A stretch of DNA of 64,000 nt from Clostridiales bacterium (GTDB lineage: Bacteria > Bacillota > Clostridia > Lachnospirales > Lachnospiraceae): assembly GCA_029010495.1 (NCBI GenBank), contig JAQXKO010000014.1, positions 1-64,000 on the forward strand, read 5' to 3'. A model generated the notes under the pieces. The model saw nothing but the letters and a program-made list of their open reading frames with translations. It did not search any database and was not told where the DNA came from. Positions 19,610 to 28,571 of the stretch are shown here, piece by piece (position 1 is the first letter of the stretch; every line of letters begins with the position of its first letter). The translations under genes and the position numbers were made by a program.

Positions 19610-20728
19610 TTAGTGAGTGATGATCTGCTCTGTTTCCTTATCGAAGATATGCATCTTTGTAAGATCAAGAGCAACCTTAATTGTATCGCCAGGTCTTGCT
19701 GTTGTACGTGGGTTAACTCTTGCTGTGATATCATGATCATCAACTGAGAAGTATAAGAATACTTCTGCACCAAGTAATTCGTAAACCTTAACTGCAGCTT
19801 CGAATGAGCTTTCAGGAGATGTAGCGATGAAGCTTTCCTCATCCTTAACATCCTCAGGACGAATACCAAGAACAACTTCCTTGTCCTCATAACCGCCTTC
19901 AATAAGCTTCTTAGCTCTTGCTTCAGGAACCTTGATGCTGATTTCGCTGTTTGTGAACTGAAGGTATGCATCAGAACCTACAACGTTAACTGTACAATCG
20001 ATAAAGTTCATCTGAGGTGATCCCATGAAACCTGCTACGAAGAGGTTGTTTGGTCTGTCATAAAGATGCTGTGGTGTATCAACCTGCTGGATGAGACCGT
20101 CCTTCATAACTACGATTCTTGTACCGAGAGTCATAGCCTCTGTCTGGTCATGTGTTACGTAGATGATTGTAGTTTCAAGTCTCTGGTGAAGCTTTGAAAT
20201 CTCAATTCTCATCTGTACACGAAGCTTTGCATCGAGGTTTGAAAGAGGCTCGTCCATAAGGAATACCTTAGGGTTACGAACGATAGCACGACCCATGGCA
20301 ACACGCTGTCTCTGACCACCGGAAAGAGCCTTTGGCTTACGATCAAGAAGTGGCTCGATACCAAGAATCTTAGCTGCTTCGTTAACGAGCTTTTCAATCT
20401 GATCCTTTGGAACCTTTCTTAACTTAAGACCAAATGCCATATTATCATATACTGACATATGAGGATAAAGAGCGTAGTTCTGGAATACCATTGCGATATC
20501 TCTGTCCTTTGGCTCAACGTCATTCATAAGCTTATCGCCAATGTATAACTCACCTGAAGAAATCTCTTCAAGACCTGCAATCATACGAAGTGTTGTTGAC
20601 TTACCGCAACCTGAAGGTCCTACGAAAATGATGAACTCCTTATCTTTAATATCAAGATTAAAATCCTTAACAGCTACAAAACCGTTTGGGTAGCTTTTCT
20701 TAATGTTAATTAACTTTAAACTAGCCAT
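19610..20728 (-). CDS. Carbohydrate ABC transporter ATPase (MsmK/UgpC/MalK family)
   Basis: [48 protein letters not shown]-terminal TOBE domain; solitary gene. Confidence 0.93.
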   Translation of the reverse strand: MASLKLINIKKSYPNGFVAVKDFNLDIKDKEFIIFVGPSGCGKSTTLRMIAGLEEISSGELYIGDKLMNDVEPKDRDIAMVFQNYALYPHMSVYDNMAFGLKLRKVPKDQIEKLVNEAAKILGIEPLLDRKPKALSGGQRQRVAMGRAIVRNPKVFLMDEPLSNLDAKLRVQMRIEISKLHQRLETTIIYVTHDQTEAMTLGTRIVVMKDGLIQQVDTPQHLYDRPNNLFVAGFMGSPQMNFIDCTVNVVGSDAYLQFTNSEISIKVPEARAKKLIEGGYEDKEVVLGIRPEDVKDEESFIATSPESSFEAAVKVYELLGAEVFLYFSVDDHDITARVNPRTTARPGDTIKVALDLTKMHIFDKETEQIITH

Positions 20729-21033
20729 TTAAAAATGCCTCCTATTATTTTTCGCCGAAGGGCGCTTTTCTTATGGTCCTATAATACAGTAAAATGTATA
20801 TTATTTCTATTGTTTTATTCCATAAAATATAATTTGCATTTTTGGTAATTTTGCATATTGATTTCCTTTTTACATTTTTTTATGACGTTTCTTACAAATA
20901 AAACACACAGTATATGGTAATATTGCACATAGCAAACCTGTTTGTTACAATAAGTTGATTTTGTACTTTGTTTTTTTTTGAATATATGGTAAAATTATCG
21001 CATACAAATTCTTTGTTTTCCAATGGAGGAATC

Positions 21034-21759
21034 ATGTCAAATATTTTAATAACAGGTGCGGGCGGTGATATCGGAGCAGCCTGTGCAGCACTATTTGCCG
21101 AAAAGGGTCACAACCTTTTTCTTACTTATAACAGGAGCGAGACTGCTGCCATTTCGCTTAAAGAATCATTAACCTCAAAATACAATGTATCTGTATACCT
21201 TTATAAAGCAGATGCATCAAATCCGCAGGAGGTTAAAGCCTGCGTTGATAATGCACTTCAAAAGCTTGGCCATATTGATCTGCTTGTGAATAATGCAGGA
21301 ATTTCACATATCGGTCTTGACCAGGAGCTTACGTCTGAGGAATGGCTTCACATATGTAATTCAAATCTTTCCTCCGTCACATATTTCTGCAGAAATATTC
21401 TTCCTTCAATGATTAAAGAAAAAAGAGGACGCATTATAAACATATCCTCCATGTGGGGAGTATACGGTGCATCCTGCGAAGCAGCATATTCTGCCACAAA
21501 GGGAGGCATCAACAGCTACACAAAGGCTCTGGGCAAGGAACTGGCACCATGTCACATTCCCGTTAATGCCATTGCCTTCGGAGCGGTTGACACACGTATG
21601 AACAGTCATCTTAGCGAAGAAGAAAAAACCGCACTCTGCGATTTAATACCGTATGGCCGCATGGCAACCGTCAGAGAGGCAGCCGAGATGATATACAATC
21701 TTTTTACTGCCCCTGCCTACCTTACCTCCCAGGTAATCGGATTTGACGGCGGTTTCTGA
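21034..21759 (+). CDS. SDR-family oxidoreductase (FabG-like)
   Basis: GAGGDIGAACA, NNAGIS, YSATKGGINSYTKALGKEL. Could be an EF-P 5-aminopentanone reductase-type SDR; not resolvable here. Confidence 0.85.
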   Translation: MSNILITGAGGDIGAACAALFAEKGHNLFLTYNRSETAAISLKESLTSKYNVSVYLYKADASNPQEVKACVDNALQKLGHIDLLVNNAGISHIGLDQELTSEEWLHICNSNLSSVTYFCRNILPSMIKEKRGRIINISSMWGVYGASCEAAYSATKGGINSYTKALGKELAPCHIPVNAIAFGAVDTRMNSHLSEEEKTALCDLIPYGRMATVREAAEMIYNLFTAPAYLTSQVIGFDGGF

Positions 21760-22842
21760 TTATTTTATTGATGAGAAATCAGGCATCTCATCAAGGGTCA
21801 GTACATAGTCGCTTTCAAATGCGGCATGAAGTTTTACAATCGAATTGTTCTTTTCATCATTGATGTAGCCCGTATGCCATACAAGGAACCAGAGCCATTC
21901 AACCTTTTCAGACTGAAGGGCATTTATATCGGGTATTCTTCCGCACTCATGGAGTGTATACGGCTTACCTGACTTTGCAAGATTTTTGTTGAGAAGACTA
22001 TAGAGCGAGCTGTAGCCGTTTTCTGCCGAATTATTTGAATAAGAATCAGCTCCTATTATATCCACATACTCATCACCCGGATACCAGCTTTCTGACCCGC
22101 AAGTCTGTGCTCCCGAATATCCGAGTACCCAGATAAGATTGTTGAGTCCGTGTACATTTGTATATCGGTCATACATAATCTGCCAGAGCTTTACAAAGCT
22201 TTCGGAGCCACCCTTGCCCCACCAGAACCACTTTCCGTCAAATTCGTGGAACGGTCTCCAGAGTACAACCACGCCTGCATCCTGCAGCTGCTTAAGTGGT
22301 TCTGCAGCCTTATCCATATCGGCTATTATCTGCTTATACGTTTCACTTTCGGGATTATTTAGCGCCTCCTTAAGGTCAGGGCATGTGCTCTTTGAACTGT
22401 CATAGCCCGCATCCACGCTTCCCGGAACACCCATATGCCAGCATATTGAAATAAGAGAATGCTGTTTGTCCCATGTAATTGCTCTTCTGACAACGCCCTC
22501 ATAATCACCATTAATAAAATCAAGGCCTCTCAGACCCGGAAGCTTGCCGGTTTCTTTTCTGATAAAATTAAACTCGACATTACCCGTATCCGCACATCTT
22601 TCCTCCAGACCCGAAATAATATATTTTCCTTTTATGGAAATAAGCCAGTTATATACCGCATTTGCCTTGTCGGAAGCATTTTTATTAGAAAGATTCTTTG
22701 TGAAGTCAAATTCGACCTTACCGGGCTCTTCATTTTCGTTTTTGTTACCCTCTTGCGGCTTTGAGTCCTTTTTGCCGCAGCCTGCAAGTACGGATACAAC
22801 TATAACGCCTGCAAGCAGAACACTCAATATTTTCTTTTTCAT
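21760..22842 (-). CDS. GH26 beta-mannanase-like lipoprotein
   Basis: Lipobox VLAGCGKK; GH26 acid/base WRPFHEFDGKWFWWG and nucleophile TLHECG. Confidence 0.88.
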   Translation of the reverse strand: MKKKILSVLLAGVIVVSVLAGCGKKDSKPQEGNKNENEEPGKVEFDFTKNLSNKNASDKANAVYNWLISIKGKYIISGLEERCADTGNVEFNFIRKETGKLPGLRGLDFINGDYEGVVRRAITWDKQHSLISICWHMGVPGSVDAGYDSSKSTCPDLKEALNNPESETYKQIIADMDKAAEPLKQLQDAGVVVLWRPFHEFDGKWFWWGKGGSESFVKLWQIMYDRYTNVHGLNNLIWVLGYSGAQTCGSESWYPGDEYVDIIGADSYSNNSAENGYSSLYSLLNKNLAKSGKPYTLHECGRIPDINALQSEKVEWLWFLVWHTGYINDEKNNSIVKLHAAFESDYVLTLDEMPDFSSIK

Positions 22843-22861
22843 ACTTTACTCCAATAAAAAA

Positions 22862-22894
22862 ATTATAGTCGACACATTACGTGTCGACTATAAT
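22862..22894 (-). terminator. 14-bp perfect inverted repeat, clpB terminator
   Basis: ATTATAGTCGACAC-ATTAC-GTGTCGACTATAAT followed on the minus strand by a T run. Confidence 0.8.
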
Positions 22895-22918
22895 CCTATC
22901 AAAAATTAACGATATTGT

Positions 22919-25511
22919 CTATAAATTCTTTTTTCTGCATGTAAATGTTTTACCATCATAATCAATAAAGATTTCATCACCCATTTCAATTTCTCCCGAA
23001 AGAATATATTTAGCGGCAAGTGTTTCAACCGTCTGCGAAATATATCTTTTAATCGGTCTGGCTCCGTATACAGGATCGTATGCAGCCTCAATGACTTCTG
23101 AAACCGCAGCATCCGACAATTCGATTGACAGCTCTCTGTCATGAAGTCTTTCATTAATATTCGCGATGATAAGATTTACAATGTCTGTAATGTCGCTCTT
23201 TGTAAGCGGCTTAAATAATATCGTCTCATCAAGTCTGTTGAGAAACTCCGGTCTGAAGTGAAGCCTGAGCTCATTACTTACAAGACTTCTGCATTCCTCC
23301 GTAATGCTGCCGTTCTCATCTATCCCCTCAAGAAGATACTGTGAACCAAGATTAGAAGTCAGAATGATAATAGTATTTTTAAAATCTACCGTTCTGCCCT
23401 TTGAATCGGTTATTCGTCCGTCATCAAGCACCTGAAGCAACACGTTAAATACATCCGGATGAGCCTTTTCAATCTCATCAAAAAGAATAACAGAATAAGG
23501 TTTTCTTCTGACCGCCTCAGTAAGCTGTCCGCCCTCATCATAGCCAACATATCCCGGAGGCGCTCCGATAAGTCTTGCAACGGAATGCTTCTCCATATAC
23601 TCGCTCATATCAAGTCGTACGATGTTATTTTCATCATCAAAGAGATTCTGGGCGAGTGCCTTTGCAAGCTCTGTCTTACCCACTCCGGTAGGGCCCATAA
23701 ACAGGAAGGAGCCGACAGGTCTTTTCGGATCCTTTATACCGGCCTTGCTTCTGATGATGGCCTCGGAAACCTTTCTGACCGCTTCATCCTGACCCACAAC
23801 TCTTTCGTGAATCGTATTTTCAAGATTAAGAGTCTTTTTTCTTTCGCCCTCATTGAGCTTTGATACAGGTATTCCGGTCCACTTAGATACAATCTTTGCA
23901 ATTTCATCATCCGAAACGCTTTCATGCACGAGGGCCATTTCTTTCTTTTTAACGGTCTCCTCTGCTTCCTGTATTTTCTTTTCAATCTGAGGAAGTATAC
24001 CATAGGTGAGCTCTGCTGCCCTGTTTAAATCATAATCCTGCTTAGCCTTTGCAATCTGCTTATTGACATCATCACGCTGCTCACGAAGCTTAACAAGATC
24101 GTCAACAACACTCTTTTCGTTTTCCCACTGTGCATTCATCACATCGAATTTTTCATGTAAATCTGCAAGCTCTCTTCTGACATCCTCAAGCTGTTCCCTG
24201 CTCAGATTGTCGTCTTCCTTTATAAGTGCCGCCTCTTCAATTTCAAGCTGCATGATTTTTCTGCTGAGATCGTCCATATCGGCAGGCATCGAATCAAGAT
24301 CGGTTTTAATCATCGCGCAAGCCTCATCAACAAGGTCAATTGCCTTATCCGGAAGAAATCTGTCGGAAATATATCTGTTTGACAGTGTTGCGGCCGCCAC
24401 AAGTGCGGAATCATTGATTTTTACACCGTGGAAAATTTCATAACGCTCCTTAATACCTCTTAAAATAGAGATGGTATCTTCAACTGTCGGTTCATCAACC
24501 GTTACAGGCTGAAAACGTCTCTCAAGAGCAGCATCAGTTTCAATATACTTTCTGTACTCATCAAGAGTTGTGGCACCGATACAGTGAAGTTCACCCCTGG
24601 CAAGCATAGGCTTTAACATATTGCCTGCATCAAGAGAGCCATCCGTCCTGCCTGCACCGACTATTGTATGAAGCTCATCAATAAACAAAATAATATTTCC
24701 GTCACTGCTTTTTACCTCGTCAAGAACTGCCTTAAGACGTTCCTCAAACTCTCCCCTGTACTTTGCGCCGGCTATTAGAGCTCCCATATCAAGAGAGAAA
24801 AGCTGCTTATTTTTCAGACCCTCAGGCACGTCCCCTCTTACGATACGAAGTGCAAGCCCCTCTACTACAGCTGTTTTACCAACACCGGGCTCACCGATAA
24901 GCACAGGATTATTCTTTGTCTTTCTGGAAAGAATCCTAATCAGATGACGTATCTCGGAATCACGTCCTATAACAGGGTCAAGCTTCTGCTCAGCAGCCCT
25001 CTCAACCAGGTTTATGGCATATTTTGACAATGTGTCATACGTTGCCTCCGGATTATCACTTTCGACCTTTCTGTCGCCCCTTACCTCAGCCAACACCTTT
25101 AAGAAGCGTTCTCTTGTCAGTCCGTATTCATCAAATATTTTCTTAATTTCCGGATTAGGATAATTAATCAGGGTAAGAAATACATGCTCTACCGATACAT
25201 ATTCGTCTCCCATTCTCTTTGCTTCATCCTCACTCATGAGAAGAACCTTGTTAAGAGACATGCTTACACCAAGCTTATTGCTTCCCGTAACCTTCGGAAG
25301 TTTTTCAAGAGACTGAATAATTCTCTTTGTAAATTCGCTGAGATTAATATCCATCTTTTCAATAAGCTTTGCAATCAGACTATCTTCAATTGTAACAAGG
25401 CCATACAGTAAATGCTGCTGGTCCATTTCAGGAGAATTGTATTGATATGCAACCTTTTCGCACTGTTGAACTGACTCAACTGTTTTTTGAGTAAACTTGT
25501 TAATATTCATA
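22919..25511 (-). CDS. clpB: ATP-dependent disaggregase ClpB
   Basis: Two AAA+ modules ([30 protein letters not shown]), long middle domain. Confidence 0.96.
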
Positions 25512-25545
25512 ACCTTGCCTCCAATCATTTTTTTTATTTGCCTAT

Positions 25546-25574
25546 ACTTTACATCAAATTGTTAGCACTGTCAA
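25546..25574 (-). promoter_or_regulatory. Predicted sigma-A promoter of clpB
   Basis: Minus strand TTGACA - 17 nt - TAAAGT; the -35 lies in the CIRCE spacer. Confidence 0.65.
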
Positions 25575-25588
25575 GAGGTGAGTGCTAA
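25562..25588. promoter_or_regulatory. CIRCE operator (HrcA-type)
   Basis: TTAGCACTG-N9-GAGTGCTAA, one mismatch to TTAGCACTC-N9-GAGTGCTAA. Confidence 0.88.
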
Positions 25589-25602
25589 TTTTTTCATAAA
25601 TT

Positions 25603-25640
25603 AAAAGCCTCTCCTTATTATTATATCCGGAAAGGCTTTT
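25603..25640 (-). terminator. Terminator downstream of thrH
   Basis: aaaagcct-c-tcc ... gga-a-aggctttttt. Confidence 0.75.
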
Positions 25641-25648
25641 TTCATCAT

Positions 25649-26260
25649 TTACTCTTTACCGAGTACTACTTTTTTAATAGCTTCAAGGAGATCATCATAT
25701 TCTTCATAAGCAGGAAGGTCAGGATAATCCTTTTTGATTGCCTCCGTACTCCTAAACAGAAAGCCTGCCTTGCTGGCTGTAATCATACCAAGATCGTTAT
25801 AGCTGTCACCGCTTGCAATTGTTTCATATCCGATTGACTGCAAAGCTTTGACCGTAGTATACTTAGACTTTTCGCAACGCATCTTATGTCCTGTAATTTC
25901 ACCATTTTCATTGACCTCAAGCGAGTTACAGAAAATAGTCGGCCAGTCAAGCTTTTTCATAAGCGGAGTAGCAAATTCCGCAAATGTATCACTGAGGATT
26001 ATTACCTGACAGAATGACCTGAGCTCGTCAAGGAACTTTTTTGCTCCGGGAAGAGGATCAATCCTTGAAATTGTCTCCTGAATTTCCTTAAGACCAAGTC
26101 CATGCTCCTTCAATATGTTAATTCTCCATTTCATGAGCTTGTCATAATCAGGCTCATCCCTTGTAGTTCTTTTGAGCTCCGGAATACCGCTCTCTTTCGC
26201 AAAAGCAATCCAGATTTCAGGGACTAATACGCCCTCAAGATCCAAACATGTAATATACAT
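25649..26260 (-). CDS. thrH: Bifunctional phosphoserine phosphatase / homoserine phosphotransferase ThrH
   Basis: HAD motif MYITCLDLEGVLVPEIWIAFA matches remembered ThrH sequence; SGDSYNDLGM. Confidence 0.88.
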   Translation of the reverse strand: MYITCLDLEGVLVPEIWIAFAKESGIPELKRTTRDEPDYDKLMKWRINILKEHGLGLKEIQETISRIDPLPGAKKFLDELRSFCQVIILSDTFAEFATPLMKKLDWPTIFCNSLEVNENGEITGHKMRCEKSKYTTVKALQSIGYETIASGDSYNDLGMITASKAGFLFRSTEAIKKDYPDLPAYEEYDDLLEAIKKVVLGKE

Positions 26261-26282
26261 CCTTAATCTCCTTTTAAAATAT

Positions 26283-27653
26283 TTATTTATCTGTGCTGTC
26301 CATCTCAACCTTTTCATAATCAATTTCTATTGATGTTCCAAGATAAAAATGAAAAAAAGCATTTATTATTCTGCCTGCGACCAAATCTGCATTTTCAGTC
26401 TTTGTATCTACAAGCATAACAATTACCTGACGTGAGGAATAACGTGTAGAAACATCCATTCTTCTCAATGATGAAAATATTGCCTGGTCAAGCAAATCCA
26501 GGGCAAGCTCCATTTCATCCGTTTTTTCCATATATCCGGGCTTTACCGAAAGAGTAAACAGGAGAGTCTGCACCTTTGTATGACTTCTTTCAACAACACG
26601 CCTTACAAAATTGTATACATGTCTGAAATTGTCAAAATCGAGAAGATATGCGCCCTTTGAAGGGTCCTGTCTGCTCATAAAATCTCTTATGTAAGCAAGA
26701 TCGATAAGTTGCGAAGCTCTCTGAGTTGCATTGATATTTCTTTCAGAGTAAAAATGAAATGAGTTTTTACCGTTCTGCTTAACATAATAAAGTGATTTAT
26801 CAGCCGCATTATAAAGCTTATTGAATTCGGTTCCATCATTGGGAGCCTGCGATATACCTATCGAAACCGAAGAATTAGTTTCTATTTTAAGCTCCTTAAG
26901 CCTGCCTGCAAGATCACTGATTATATCGGAAGCAAGATTCGAAAGCTCCGGCTTTCCGGTCTTTTCCTTTAAGAATACAACAAATTCATCACCGCCGATA
27001 CGACAAATTATATCGTCACTGCAGCAATGATTTCTAAGAGTATCAGCAAACATTTTAAGAGTTTCATCACCTGCAATATGGCCATAATTATCGTTTATTG
27101 CCTTAAAATTATCCATGTCAATCATGAATAATGAACCGGCAATGCCCTCTTCAAGCATTTCATTAACTTTTTCCTCTGTATATGCCCTGTTCCATAATCC
27201 CGTAAGGGCATCCTGCTGTGATTTACTCTTAATGGTTGTAACTTCCCTGGTTTTCTCGTCAAGCTCTCTGGCAAGATTATTTTTAAGTTCCTCAAGCTCC
27301 AGCACCTTTGCAATACGTGAAAGCATTACCTCAGGTACAAAGGGCTTCGCAATAAAATCAAATGCTCCCGCCCTTATACATTTTGCTTCAACTCCGGAAT
27401 CATTTTCCGCCGTAAGAAACACAACCGGGATATCCCTTGTGTTGTTCTTTTCCTTCAGCTTCTCCATAACCTCAAAGCCGTCCATTTCAGGCATATTCTT
27501 GTCGAGAAGAATCAAATCCACCTTGTTATTTTCCAGAAATTTCAAGGCTTGTGCCCCCATAGTTACCGCAGTTACCTTATATGTTCCCGAGAGAAAATTT
27601 TTAGCAGCAACAAGATTTACCTTGTTATCATCTACAACTAAAATATGTTTCAT
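26283..27653 (-). CDS. Response regulator with GGDEF (diguanylate cyclase) domain and C-terminal extension
   Basis: REC domain (VDDNKVN, LLDKNMPEMDG, LTAEN, KPF), DALTGLWNR, intact GGDEF. Confidence 0.92.
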   Translation of the reverse strand: MKHILVVDDNKVNLVAAKNFLSGTYKVTAVTMGAQALKFLENNKVDLILLDKNMPEMDGFEVMEKLKEKNNTRDIPVVFLTAENDSGVEAKCIRAGAFDFIAKPFVPEVMLSRIAKVLELEELKNNLARELDEKTREVTTIKSKSQQDALTGLWNRAYTEEKVNEMLEEGIAGSLFMIDMDNFKAINDNYGHIAGDETLKMFADTLRNHCCSDDIICRIGGDEFVVFLKEKTGKPELSNLASDIISDLAGRLKELKIETNSSVSIGISQAPNDGTEFNKLYNAADKSLYYVKQNGKNSFHFYSERNINATQRASQLIDLAYIRDFMSRQDPSKGAYLLDFDNFRHVYNFVRRVVERSHTKVQTLLFTLSVKPGYMEKTDEMELALDLLDQAIFSSLRRMDVSTRYSSRQVIVMLVDTKTENADLVAGRIINAFFHFYLGTSIEIDYEKVEMDSTDK

Positions 27654-27674
27654 ATATTACCTCATTTTCTTTCG

Positions 27675-28571
27675 TCAGTTTCTGATACAAAGGATTCCGA
27701 AAGTATTAGGGCCGCAGTTACTTGATACGGTAGCTGAGGCTTTGTTAATAATAATATCCTTGAAATTTCCGATGCTTTCAACTTCTCTTCGAATATTATT
27801 TATCATTTTTACACTACAGCTTGCATGTGTAATAAATATTTTATCAAGATCAATTCTGCTCTTATTTCTGAGAATAAATCTTGTATACCAGATTGCAGCA
27901 CTTGAAAAGTTGCCAAAGAACAGCCATGCGAGCTTCATCTTTCCTTTTTTCAACCTTATGACAGGATGAATATTAAAGAAATCAAAAAGCTTAACCATCT
28001 TTAAAGAAACCCTGTCATTAAGATAAAAATACCATAAGTCATGCATGATAAAGGTTGTTGAAATATTATTTTTAATTACGTTAAGCTCCCTGACAATCTT
28101 AGTTGCATTAATTCCCTTATCTCTCATATCACAGGCCTTGTATACAAGCAGTCCCATGCCGGATGAAAGTGAGCAGGAATCAACAATGTCAATTCTTCCT
28201 CCAATCCTTCCCAGCTTTTCCCTGGCAATTAACGCATTCTGATAAGCATTGCTTATGCCTGATGAAAGACTGATATGAATTACCCTGTCATATTTTTCAA
28301 GAATTTTTTTAAAGAATTCAACGTACTCATCAATAAAGGGCGGCTGCGATTCTGCCTTCTGACCGCCATTATCCATATGTTCAAAAATATTTTCGGGACT
28401 TATTTCATCCCTGTCCCTGAAAAGTCCGTATTCTGTTGAAATCGAATAATAAATAATATCAACATTATGCTTTTCAATCATACTGAAAGGCAGGTCGCAT
28501 ACACATTCAGTCGAAATTGAAAGAGGAAGTCTTTTTGTTTTTTCTGATTTGCCATTAATGTTGTCTGCCAT
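27675..28571 (-). CDS. DegV-family (fatty-acid-binding) protein
   Basis: DegV-like ISTECVCDLP, HISLSSGISNAYQNA, NCGPNTFGILCI. Start overlaps the preceding stop (TAATG). Confidence 0.82.
   Translation of the reverse strand: MADNINGKSEKTKRLPLSISTECVCDLPFSMIEKHNVDIIYYSISTEYGLFRDRDEISPENIFEHMDNGGQKAESQPPFIDEYVEFFKKILEKYDRVIHISLSSGISNAYQNALIAREKLGRIGGRIDIVDSCSLSSGMGLLVYKACDMRDKGINATKIVRELNVIKNNISTTFIMHDLWYFYLNDRVSLKMVKLFDFFNIHPVIRLKKGKMKLAWLFFGNFSSAAIWYTRFILRNKSRIDLDKIFITHASCSVKMINNIRREVESIGNFKDIIINKASATVSSNCGPNTFGILCIRN

Noticed and set aside
24063-24443. 126-aa Ser/Leu-rich plus-strand ORF
   Set aside because: Antisense to the clpB coiled-coil region; compositional artefact.
27115-27969. 284-aa plus-strand ORF
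   Set aside because: Antisense to the REC-GGDEF and DegV genes; composition (Ser/Phe/Leu-rich) is a mirror of the real coding strand, with no recognisable motif.
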